From Nitrospirota bacterium (GTDB lineage: Bacteria > Nitrospirota > Thermodesulfovibrionia > Thermodesulfovibrionales > SM23-35): a DNA stretch of 11,104 nucleotides. The stretch's first letter is position 1. Every line of letters starts with the position of its first letter. Under the pieces are notes generated by a model. That model made no database searches, was not told the origin of the DNA, and was given only the letters and a program-made list of their open reading frames with translations. Location: NCBI GenBank assembly GCA_029883145.1, contig JAOUJR010000031.1, positions 1 to 11,104 of the forward strand. The letters run 5' to 3'. This document shows, piece by piece, positions 1-9,292 of this stretch. The position numbers and the translations under genes were made by a program.

Positions 1-1126
1 GCATTGACGTCTCTTCAAAGTCATCTAGGTACCCCTTCATCACCAGATCTCCCTTTACCATAATTCTCCCTATTTCTCCAGGTTTACAATTACCGCCGGT
101 TTCATAATTTTCTATCCGTACCTGTACATTTGGAACGACTTTCCCAATGCTCCCGGGTTTGTTGTGTTCAGGGGTGTTCACTGATACAACCGGAGATGTC
201 TCAGTTGCTCCATACCCTTCATAAAGAGTCATCCCGTGTCTTTCACGAAATTCTGTTCGCAATGCATCCGGACATTTATCTGCACCACTTACTACAACAC
301 GAATACTCTTGAAATCACCAGGCTCTGATTTTCGAACGTAGCCCCACAAAAAACTCGGGGTGCCCACCATTATTGTTGGTTTTTCTTCCCGGATAATAGT
401 GCAGATCATTTTATAGTCTAAGGGATTGGCATAAGAGACAATTGTCATACCATGGAAGAGGGGTGTCCAGAGATTGACTGTAAGGCCAAAGACATGAAAA
501 TAAGGAAGGTTCGCAAGCACAATATCTCTGTCAGACATTTCATACACCATGCTAAAACTTTCAATATTTGACGCTATATTGCGGTGAGTTAACTGAACAG
601 CCTTAGGATCCTTTTCACTACCACTTGTGAATAATATGACGAGATTGTCATCTTTATTGCCAGCATGAATCATTTTAAAAATCAGAGCAGTTGGTAGTTT
701 TGATACTAATGCGGCCCTAAGTTTATCTCCCCTGGAAACCCCTTCCATGATGTCTTCAATAAAAATCATTCCATCAACAATAGGGCAATTAATCTTTTCA
801 ATAAGTGCCTTTGAGGTAATGATCGTCTTGAAATTGCATTTCTTCTGTGCATACTTTGCATTATTTGCAGCCCCGGTCGAGTAGTTGACCATGACCGGCG
901 TTCTCCCGCTCATCAAGGCACCAAGAATCGATAGCGCACAGCCTGCAGAGCTTGGGATCATAATTCCGATAAAGCCCTTCTCATATTTTCTGAACTTTTC
1001 CGCAAGAAGAAGTGAGGCAATGAGAGCTTTAGAATAGGTTACTTTTTTATCCGAGGTACGGTCAATAAAGGCAAGCTTGCTCCCATAACTTTTTGCTATT
1101 TTTATAAAATGTTGATGGAGAAGCAT
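1..1126 (-). CDS. AMP-forming acyl-ACP/acyl-CoA synthetase, Aas-type (partial, C-terminus off the window)
   Basis: This gene activates a fatty acid with ATP through an acyl-adenylate and passes it to ACP or CoA in the cytoplasm or at the inner membrane. The frame stays open from an ATG at 1126-1124 to the window edge, giving 375 codons; the C-terminal lid domain is missing only because the window ends. ANL-superfamily signatures are visible. The phosphate loop is at residues 167-177 (TSGSEKDPKAV), with the TSGSE form I associate with Aas ligases rather than the usual SGTTGxPKG. The YGATE adenine motif is at 305-309, and a GEIGRIMVKG segment at 350-359. No acyltransferase domain precedes it, unlike the bifunctional E. 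coli Aas. An AAAGGA ribosome site lies 5 bases upstream. It starts 86 bases after fadL on the same strand, suggesting uptake and activation of exogenous fatty acids. Whether the acceptor is ACP or CoA is not decided here. Confidence 0.88.
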   Translation of the reverse strand, partial: MLLHQHFIKIAKSYGSKLAFIDRTSDKKVTYSKALIASLLLAEKFRKYEKGFIGIMIPSSAGCALSILGALMSGRTPVMVNYSTGAANNAKYAQKKCNFKTIITSKALIEKINCPIVDGMIFIEDIMEGVSRGDKLRAALVSKLPTALIFKMIHAGNKDDNLVILFTSGSEKDPKAVQLTHRNIASNIESFSMVYEMSDRDIVLANLPYFHVFGLTVNLWTPLFHGMTIVSYANPLDYKMICTIIREEKPTIMVGTPSFLWGYVRKSEPGDFKSIRVVVSGADKCPDALRTEFRERHGMTLYEGYGATETSPVVSVNTPEHNKPGSIGKVVPNVQVRIENYETGGNCKPGEIGRIMVKGDLVMKGYLDDFEETSM

Positions 1127-1212
1127 ATTAATCCTTTTTAATCATGTATGCAGAAACTATATTTTTTAAAACTGATAAATTTATATTCGCACAGGTTTTT
1201 CTACAGAGATTC

Positions 1213-2589
1213 CTAAAAGTTTATATTAAGCTGTGCACTCACAATATTGATATAAGAATCATACGTTCCTTTTAACCCACCGCGTACTGCATCTTCACCT
1301 GTTGGGTTTTTGTCGATTTTTGGATCTTTGATAAAGAGGTGTGCATAGCCAATATCAACACTGACTGTTTTAGAAAATTTATACCCTATACCGAATGCTG
1401 TCCATATGCGGTCTTCATCAGGAATACGTGGAGTGCGCCGTTGTTCATTGGGAACTGCTGCTGTGTCATATGCTGTACCAACTCGAAAGGTCCAGTTACT
1501 GTTAGGAGAATATGTCAAACCAAGCGAATAGCGATAGCTGTCCTGCCATTCTTCGGTAGTAACTGAAGGAGATTGGTAAGGGTTGTCAAAGTTGACCCGT
1601 AACTCCTTGAAAAGATTCCAGTGTGTCCATGTGAAATCAGCCATAATCTTCCACTGAGGATTGAACTGGTGAAAGAAACTGACAGAAAGGCTGTCAGGCA
1701 ATGTGATGTCTGCTTCCACACCGGTATTTTTGAAAACAGGATAAGGACCGAGTCCTCCAGGAGTACTTGAAAATTCAGCATCTCCTTTCAAGGTATGTTT
1801 TATGCGGGACCGATAGGCTGCTCCTATGCGGGTGTTTTTATCAAATTCAAAGAGGATTCCGAAATTATACCCAAAACCCCAGCTATCACCGTCCAGCTTG
1901 ACAAAGCCATCATTCAATTGAGGCGTGAGCCCAAGTCCACCAGGGGGGATCCCAAAAGGTACAAAAGCGCCAATCGCATCAAGAGTCCCAAAATCAATGG
2001 CATTAGAGAGTTTTGCTTTGAGATACTGTGCACTAATACCCGCACCAATACTGAAATTCTCAGTTATTTTATAAGCAACAGCCGGGTTAATATTTATAGT
2101 CAGTACATCTGATTCAATAGCGTGGTAACGTCCTACCCATGTGTTGTCATATTCTGTGGCAAGGCCGAAGGGCACGTTAATACCTATTCCTGCTGTAAAG
2201 CGGTCACTGAGTTTTTTGCTAAAATACATATTAGGTATAAGCTTGGTAACACCTCCGTCGCCGCCATTGCCTCCGAGGAGAGGCACTGTAGTAACCCCCT
2301 GTAACACATGAGTAGAACCCTCATTATGAAATTTCACAGACGGTATAATTATATGTGATCCTACAATGAACTGCTGACCATCAAGCCGTGTCAAGCCAGC
2401 TGGATTAAAAAACACTGTGGTCGCATCCTCAGCGCTCGCAGCACCTCCTGCGTATGCATTTCCAAGACCACTTACACCTTGCTCAACAAGTGCAAATCCA
2501 GCACCAAGGGCAGAACCAGAAGCAATGAAAAGAATAAAGACGGTGACGAGTACAGTTGTCTTAATCGTAAAGACATATGGATTTTTCAT
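1213..2589 (-). CDS. fadL: FadL/OmpP1/TodX-family outer-membrane hydrophobic-compound transporter
   Basis: This encodes a predicted outer-membrane beta-barrel channel for long-chain fatty acids or other hydrophobic molecules. From the preferred start the protein has 458 residues, normal for the family. A signal peptide covers about residues 1-29 (hydrophobic run at 11-24, cleavage near SALG/AGF). The mature N-terminus has the family pattern GFALVEQGVSGLGNAYAGG followed by the NPAG motif at 62-65, which in FadL belongs to the hatch domain. Alternating strands fill the rest, and the protein ends in a terminal Phe as barrel proteins usually do. An in-frame ATG lies six codons further upstream at 2607, but the AAGGAGGAG ribosome site falls inside those codons, so 2589 is the true start. 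The downstream acyl synthetase supports a fatty-acid role. TodX-like hydrocarbon transport is the main alternative, and the symbol should be read as a family name. Confidence 0.9.
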   Translation of the reverse strand: MKNPYVFTIKTTVLVTVFILFIASGSALGAGFALVEQGVSGLGNAYAGGAASAEDATTVFFNPAGLTRLDGQQFIVGSHIIIPSVKFHNEGSTHVLQGVTTVPLLGGNGGDGGVTKLIPNMYFSKKLSDRFTAGIGINVPFGLATEYDNTWVGRYHAIESDVLTININPAVAYKITENFSIGAGISAQYLKAKLSNAIDFGTLDAIGAFVPFGIPPGGLGLTPQLNDGFVKLDGDSWGFGYNFGILFEFDKNTRIGAAYRSRIKHTLKGDAEFSSTPGGLGPYPVFKNTGVEADITLPDSLSVSFFHQFNPQWKIMADFTWTHWNLFKELRVNFDNPYQSPSVTTEEWQDSYRYSLGLTYSPNSNWTFRVGTAYDTAAVPNEQRRTPRIPDEDRIWTAFGIGYKFSKTVSVDIGYAHLFIKDPKIDKNPTGEDAVRGGLKGTYDSYINIVSAQLNINF

Positions 2590-2593
2590 GATA

Positions 2594-2602
2594 CTCCTCC
2601 TT
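2594..2602 (-). promoter_or_regulatory. Strong ribosome binding site deciding the fadL start
   Basis: The minus strand reads AAGGAGGAG here, with the AGGAGG core 6 bases before the ATG at 2589. It overlaps the first codons of the longer reading frame that begins at 2607, which argues against that longer start. Confidence 0.8.
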
Positions 2603-2762
2603 TTCATAGATTAATTTATTAATGTCCTCTACTCCATAAAGTTATTTTTACGTGGTCTACTACTGAAACATGGTATAAGCTTTTTTCAGACAAGAGTACT
2701 ATTGAGGATGTTTTGATATTCATGGTTTTAACATTTTGTATCAACCAATTTTTCAGAAAAAT

Positions 2763-2791
2763 AGGATACTTACCTTGAGGGTCAAAGTCAA
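2763..2791 (-). promoter_or_regulatory. Candidate sigma-70-type promoter for fadL
   Basis: The minus strand has TTGACT (2791-2786), a 17-base spacer, and TATCCT (2768-2763). These match 5/6 and 4/6 of the consensus boxes at ideal spacing. Transcription would begin near 2756 and give a leader of roughly 165 bases before fadL. This is a motif match in AT-rich DNA, where chance matches are common, so it is only a candidate. Confidence 0.35.
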
Positions 2792-2941
2792 GAAAATATA
2801 TTAATCCCTGCATAAACTGATGATTATAATGTTATAAAGAATGGGAATTTATTTTTGTTGCGTTTAAGCCGTTTAAAATTAAGACTGAACCCCTCTCACT
2901 GGATAGAAACTAAAAAGGTTAGAATACTGACGAGTAAAAGA

Positions 2942-2962
2942 AACCATTCCTGCAAGGCGGTT
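2942..2962 (-). terminator. Weak possible terminator after the lipoprotein gene
   Basis: The minus strand can pair AACC with GGTT around an inner CCT/AGG pairing, and TCTTTT follows. The stem is short and interrupted (an unpaired ATT opposite a single base), so termination here is doubtful. The position, 23 bases past the lipoprotein stop, is right for a terminator. Confidence 0.25.
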
Positions 2963-2984
2963 AAAATAAAACTTATAGATATCT

Positions 2985-3425
2985 TTAACTTGTTATAGTC
3001 TTTTCCTGGACCGAGAAATAAATCTTCCCATTACGCTCAAAGAAGTCCACCTCTATTAATTGCTTTAAAAAAATATGAGTGGAATAGGTGAGCAGATATC
3101 CTATTGTTTTACCCTTATAAGTTACCCCCTGGATTTCTATATCTTTATACCCGCTCCCTTTCCTCATAAAGTCCATCGCATCTTGAAATGAACCAATTGT
3201 ATTCATTATCTGAAGTGAGTAAGGGACAACTTCTATATCGCTCTCAGGATTTTTCAAAAAGGCAACCCTTAACCTTCCGGCTTCACCAGAAATAAAAAGA
3301 TAGGTGCTGTAAGTAACTTTTGGTATTGAATCAGCACTTTCTATGTTATAGGTTTGTATGAGCTGTGCACATCCCGTGAATAACAACAATGTTATTAAAA
3401 GAAATAGATTCTTAAGCTTTGCCAC
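2985..3425 (-). CDS. Small predicted lipoprotein of unknown function
   Basis: I do not recognise the family. From a GTG start at 3425 the product has 146 residues. It begins with a classic lipoprotein signal: basic MAKLKN, a hydrophobic run at 7-16, and the lipobox F-T-G-C with the lipidated Cys at 19. The mature part (about 128 residues) is soluble-looking with mixed beta and alpha content and no repeats. An upstream in-frame ATG at 3449 would add eight residues and has a plausible AGGA 6 bases before it. The GTG is preferred because AGGGAGG lies 7 bases before it and the shorter signal peptide is more typical. Sorting to the inner or outer membrane is not clear: the residue after Cys is Ala, not Asp, which by E. 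coli rules would favour the outer membrane. The gene stands between the restriction-modification scar and fadL, and the context gives no function. Confidence 0.75.
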   Translation of the reverse strand: MAKLKNLFLLITLLLFTGCAQLIQTYNIESADSIPKVTYSTYLFISGEAGRLRVAFLKNPESDIEVVPYSLQIMNTIGSFQDAMDFMRKGSGYKDIEIQGVTYKGKTIGYLLTYSTHIFLKQLIEVDFFERNGKIYFSVQEKTITS

Positions 3426-3432
3426 TATCTTG

Positions 3433-3439
3433 CCTCCCT
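3433..3439 (-). promoter_or_regulatory. Ribosome binding site favouring a GTG start for the lipoprotein
   Basis: The minus strand reads AGGGAGG here, 7 bases before the GTG at 3425-3423 and inside the longer frame that begins with ATG at 3449. A weaker AGGA at 3459-3456 serves the ATG, so both starts could be used. Confidence 0.5.
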
Positions 3440-3532
3440 TAATATTCATATCTTTTCCTGAAAGTCACTTTAATTTATGTATAAATGCTTTGATTGTATG
3501 TTGAAGAGCCTCTTTTATCTCTTTGCCTTATT

Positions 3533-3851
3533 CTACCTTAATACTCCTTTAAAATCATCCACCCGAATCTTCATCTCCTTAACCGTTATCCCATAAAGCC
3601 CATAAACAATTTCATCAATCTTCTCATCCGTCACTACAATCTCTCGTTCCACCTTTTCTCTCTCTGCTGATGGTGGTAAAGAGTTTTTCTTTTTGTGCAA
3701 ATCAAGCATCTTGTTAACGAGGGATACGAGTTATGAAATCTATCCTTACCTGTGCCTCGGGATAGCCTTTTGAAAGATAGTGGGTTTTGTCTTTTTCGAA
3801 CTTTGTGATTAAAGCTTGCAGTTTTTCTCTAAATGAATCAATATCAGACAT
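3533..3851 (-). pseudogene. Internally deleted remnant of a Type II (Eco57I-like) restriction-modification / DNA methyltransferase gene
   Basis: Two unlinked ends of one large protein sit side by side. The first (ATG 3851, stop 3714, 45 codons) translates to MSDIDSFREKLQALITKFEK and continues HYLSKGYPEAQVRIDFI to about residue 40. This is the typical N-terminal opening of Eco57I/class I DNA methyltransferase-endonucleases, where DFINPFFxALGWDV would normally follow. The second, in another frame, reads LVSLVNKMLDLHKK, then VTDEKIDEIVYGLYGIT, and ends at a TAG (3535-3533). That is the usual C-terminal tail of the same family. Everything between is gone: the nuclease region, the SAM-binding and NPPY motifs, and the specificity domain. 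The junction is near 3725-3735 and shifts the frame, with a TAA just before the second part. No active enzyme can result. The identification rests on recalled family consensus, not a search. Confidence 0.75.
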
Positions 3852-3858
3852 CAGATAA

Positions 3859-3864
3859 ATTATA
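3859..3864 (-). promoter_or_regulatory. Consensus -10 box (extended) abutting the restriction-modification remnant
   Basis: The minus strand reads TGATATAAT, an extended -10 form, just past the comF stop. There is no good -35 box upstream. Transcription would begin about at the ATG of the remnant (3851), giving a leaderless message. This may be the original promoter of the lost gene, or chance in AT-rich DNA. Confidence 0.35.
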
Positions 3865-3869
3865 TCACA

Positions 3870-4562
3870 TCACATCATACTTGACCGTGCAAGGGTAAGG
3901 ACAATCACTTCTTTTGCGCCAGCTTTCATGAGTTGTTTCGAGCACTCTGTAACTGTTGCTCCTGTCGTCATCACATCATCAACAAGCAGGAGTCGAAGCC
4001 CTTTCACATTGCCATTAACCTTAAATACGTTTTTAAGGTTTGACAGCCGTTCATGTGCGGACAGGCCTGTCTGTGGAGGTGTTTCATTTGTCTTCATCAG
4101 CACATCCATAAAAAGAGGAATCCTTTTCTTTTTCGATATTACCCTTGCGATAAGAAGAGACTGATTAAAACCTCTTTCTCTCAGTCTTTTTATGCTTAAA
4201 GGAACCGGTATGATGCCCTGTACATCGGCTGGACTAAGATTTGACAGTGCCTGTCCGAGTGGCTTTGCAAATCTTTTTAACCCATGAAATTTGAGAAGGT
4301 TTATCGCCTCTGCGAGCGCTCCCTCATAAAGCCCGTAATTTATAGTCTTGGAGAATGGAGGGGCTTTTTTCAGACACTGTCCACACACTTCTGAATATTC
4401 TGAGGTAAAAGGCATTGAACATATTCTGCACGATGGACCGGTGTATCGATCTATCTTAGACCAGCAGGAGGCACAGATTGGTGAATGATAAAATACTTCG
4501 GGTGTGCTTTGACATAACGGGCATTTTAAGGGATAGAGTATGTTTAAAAATTTTGAGATCAA
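3870..4562 (-). CDS. comF: ComF-family phosphoribosyltransferase-like protein with N-terminal zinc ribbons
   Basis: The product has 230 residues, normal for ComF/GntX proteins, which are tied to DNA uptake and in some bacteria to use of DNA as nutrient. Four Cys pairs (14/17, 30/33, 45/48, 60/63) form a predicted N-terminal double zinc ribbon. A type I phosphoribosyltransferase domain follows, with the PRPP loop LLLVDDVMTTGAT at about 191-203. The enzymatic activity of the family is not settled. The only usable start before the first zinc Cys pair is a TTG at 4562; an in-frame TGA lies just upstream and the next ATG is inside the zinc region. No good ribosome site precedes the TTG. The preceding gene stops 9 bases away, so translation probably depends on coupling to it. 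No other competence gene is visible in the window. Confidence 0.88.
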   Translation of the reverse strand: MISKFLNILYPLKCPLCQSTPEVFYHSPICASCWSKIDRYTGPSCRICSMPFTSEYSEVCGQCLKKAPPFSKTINYGLYEGALAEAINLLKFHGLKRFAKPLGQALSNLSPADVQGIIPVPLSIKRLRERGFNQSLLIARVISKKKRIPLFMDVLMKTNETPPQTGLSAHERLSNLKNVFKVNGNVKGLRLLLVDDVMTTGATVTECSKQLMKAGAKEVIVLTLARSSMM

Positions 4563-4571
4563 GGCATTTCA

Positions 4572-5026
4572 CTATAATAAAAGGGAAGCACTACATTTAC
4601 CGCATTTGGGACTAAGAGAAAGTTTCGTGCTTAAGACTTTATTTTTCACTCCGCAGTTTGGACAGGATACTATTTGAAATTCCGGCAAAGCGTTATTTTC
4701 TGCATCAGTGCCTGTTTCCTCAGAAAAGTTTTTCAGATAATTTAAATAAGCCGTGTCTTTCTCTACGAGTTCTATGCCCATACCGTTTTTAAACGATGCC
4801 AATGGTGTTTTGGTTGCTCTTGCGACACGTCCTTTAAGATGTGATAGTTGGCCATCTGGCATCACCAACTCGATATCAATAATGGAGTCAATGACAAAAC
4901 AGTTTTTGGTTCTGATAAAAAGACCACTTTCTGACAGATTACTTGATATACCAACAAATGTTTGCCCACCCGAACTGAATTTTACTTCAAGCCTCTTCGG
5001 GTATCTTTTATGCTGTCTTTTGTGCA

Positions 5027-5027
<1 letters not shown>
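4572..5027 (-). CDS. PilZ-domain protein with C-terminal TrxC-like zinc ribbon
   Basis: This predicted cyclic-di-GMP sensor has 151 residues in two parts. The PilZ domain fills about residues 3-100 and carries both ligand motifs: RxxxR as RYPKR at 8-12, and (D/N)xSxxG as NLSESG at 30-35. A GMGIEL strand lies at 82-87. A short acidic linker leads to a four-Cys zinc ribbon at 122-145 (CPNCG, then CGKC), closely like the ribbon at the N-terminus of thioredoxin 2, but no thioredoxin fold follows and the protein ends six residues later. The start is a GTG whose G is the last base of the purA stop (TAGTG), so it is probably translated by reinitiation after purA. No membrane segment or other output domain is present. 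Its partner cannot be read from the sequence; motility, adhesion or envelope control is typical for PilZ proteins. Confidence 0.85.
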
Positions 5028-7934
<2,907 letters not shown>

Positions 7935-7943
7935 GCATTCCCC

Positions 7944-9083
7944 CTAATCCATTAACAGTTCCTGAGCCACAGCAACGCCTGTGCCAAGTTTTACAGGATG
8001 TCCCATTCCTTTCAGTACCATCTCAATCCCTGCAACTGCTGCGATGATATCAAACCTGTCTGAGTACCCTAAATGAGCAATTCTAAATATCTTTCCTCTC
8101 GCTTTATCCTGACCACCTGCAGCGGTGATACCATATTTTTCACGGAGATTCTTATATACTGTCTGGCCATCTATACCAGGAGGCGTCATAATTGCTGTTA
8201 CTGCGTTCGAGGGAGACTCTTTTGCATAAAGCTCTAATCCAAGGGTCTGAACAGCCTTTCTTGTCGCATGTGCAAGCCTCTCATGTCTTTTAAATACATT
8301 CTCAAGTCCTTCAGCCTGAAGTATCTTCAAGCTCTCATTCAGTCCTACAATAAGTGAGACAGGTGAGGTAAAGTTTGTCTGGTTTTTTGCGAGATTATCT
8401 CGCTCTTTCTTGAAATTAAAATAGAATTTTGGCAATTTTGATGTTTCTGTCTTTTTCCATGCCTTTTCACTCACACTCACAAAGGCAAGGCCTGGTGGAA
8501 GCATCACACCCTTCTGTGACCCACCTACCATTATATCTATTCCCCATTCATCAGTCCTCAGGTCGTGGGCAACAAGTGCGCTGATTGCATCAACGATAAA
8601 AAGAGTATCTTCATATTTTTTTACAATAGAAGCAATGGCCTTTATATCATGGTATACACCGGTTGAGGTCTCTGATGCCTGGACAAACACCCCTTTTATA
8701 GACTTATCCTTTTTAAGCTTCTCCTCGATAATTTCAGGCTTGACCGCATAACCCCATTCAACAATAACCTCTTCAACCTCCAAGCCATATGCCTGGCATA
8801 TCTTCACCCACCGTTCTCCAAATTTTCCTCCGTTTATCACGAGAACCTTGTCCCCACTGTTAAAAAAATTATTCACTGATCCAACCATTCCCCCTGTGCC
8901 TGTTGAACAGAGGATTAATACATCGTTCTTTGTCTGATACAACCACTGTAAGCCCTTTTTTGCAGAATCAAGTACAGGAAGAAAATCCGGTGCCCTGTGG
9001 TGTATTATAGGCATTGCCATTGCGAGCAACACTTCCGAAGGAACAGGTGTCGGACCAGGGGCTAACAGATACCGCTTTAACAT
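7944..9083 (-). CDS. Class V PLP aminotransferase (alanine-glyoxylate/serine-pyruvate type), candidate phosphoserine aminotransferase
   Basis: The 379-residue protein is a fold-type I PLP enzyme of class V. It opens with the family signature LLAPGPTPVP, has a glycine-rich TGTGGM cofactor loop at 61-66, the PLP-ring Asp165 in VDAISAL, and the Schiff-base Lys191 in GGSQKG. Arg334 in FRIAHLG is positioned to bind the substrate carboxylate. By sequence it belongs with alanine-glyoxylate and serine-pyruvate aminotransferases, not classical SerC. Because it heads the transcript directly before serA, the likely reaction is glutamate plus phosphohydroxypyruvate to phosphoserine, but this is an inference. 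Serine-glyoxylate or alanine-glyoxylate exchange remain possible. A GAGGAGG ribosome site lies 7 bases before the ATG. No serB-like phosphatase is in the window, and no clear promoter could be named upstream. Confidence 0.92.
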   Translation of the reverse strand: MLKRYLLAPGPTPVPSEVLLAMAMPIIHHRAPDFLPVLDSAKKGLQWLYQTKNDVLILCSTGTGGMVGSVNNFFNSGDKVLVINGGKFGERWVKICQAYGLEVEEVIVEWGYAVKPEIIEEKLKKDKSIKGVFVQASETSTGVYHDIKAIASIVKKYEDTLFIVDAISALVAHDLRTDEWGIDIMVGGSQKGVMLPPGLAFVSVSEKAWKKTETSKLPKFYFNFKKERDNLAKNQTNFTSPVSLIVGLNESLKILQAEGLENVFKRHERLAHATRKAVQTLGLELYAKESPSNAVTAIMTPPGIDGQTVYKNLREKYGITAAGGQDKARGKIFRIAHLGYSDRFDIIAAVAGIEMVLKGMGHPVKLGTGVAVAQELLMD

Positions 9084-9116
9084 AGCAAAACCTCCTCACA
9101 TTCTCAGAAGGTCAAG

Positions 9117-9165
9117 AGTTAAAAGTTGTACATTAAAAATTATTGAACCTCTAAAACTTTTAGCT
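9117..9165. repeat. Imperfect inverted repeat in the divergent intergenic region
   Basis: AGTTAAAAGTT (9117-9127) and AACTTTTAGCT (9155-9165) are inverted copies matching at 10 of 11 positions, with the mismatch a possible G-U pair, and a 27-base loop. The right arm lies within a second, perfect 13-base palindrome, CTAAAACTTTTAG (9151-9163). The site is between the aminotransferase and the protease gene and falls in the presumed 5' leader or promoter of the aminotransferase transcript. Confidence 0.5.
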
Positions 9166-9247
9166 TTAACCTTTCACGTCTAAATTTGTTTCTCGATTAA
9201 ACTAATAAAACTACCACAATGAGAGTTGTTTGGTCAAGAGCGACTAC

Positions 9248-9277
9248 TTTACATTATCCCGATTTGAGGATTATAAT
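9248..9277 (+). promoter_or_regulatory. Near-consensus sigma-70-type promoter for the HtrA-like protease
   Basis: TTTACA (9248-9253) and TATAAT (9272-9277) are separated by 18 bases, giving 5/6 and 6/6 matches. A second TATAAT follows at 9280-9285. The expected start of transcription, about 9284, leaves only some 8-10 bases before the ATG at 9293. It overlaps the 5' end of the longer reading frame (TTG at 9230), which argues that the frame really begins at 9293. Confidence 0.55.
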
Positions 9278-9292
9278 ATTATAATTAACTTT

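Larger units (their letters stand above)
2608..2984. other. Non-coding gap between fadL and the lipoprotein gene
   Basis: This 377-base AT-rich stretch shows no convincing gene. A 64-codon frame on the minus strand (2813-2619) has no ribosome site, no recognisable motif, and overlaps the candidate fadL promoter. Apart from that promoter and a weak hairpin at 2942-2962, I see nothing in it. Confidence 0.6.

Noticed and set aside
1795..2112. 105-codon plus-strand frame inside fadL
   Set aside because: It is antisense to a clear barrel gene, has no ribosome site and no family features.
2619..2813. 64-codon minus-strand frame between fadL and the lipoprotein gene
   Set aside because: It has no ribosome site or recognisable motif and covers the candidate fadL promoter; it is best read as chance.
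3863..3877. Short tandem TGATG/TGTGA pattern as a CRISPR or repeat array
   Set aside because: It spans only about 15 bases with no spacers; it is too short to be an array.
9084..9229. Promoter for the aminotransferase-serA-purA transcript
   Set aside because: TTGACC and TTGTGG boxes exist on the minus strand, but none has a -10 partner at suitable spacing; a promoter must exist but I could not place it.
9230..9292. Longer N-terminus for the protease starting at a TTG
   Set aside because: It would place a polar, non-signal stretch before the membrane anchor and overlaps the near-consensus promoter.
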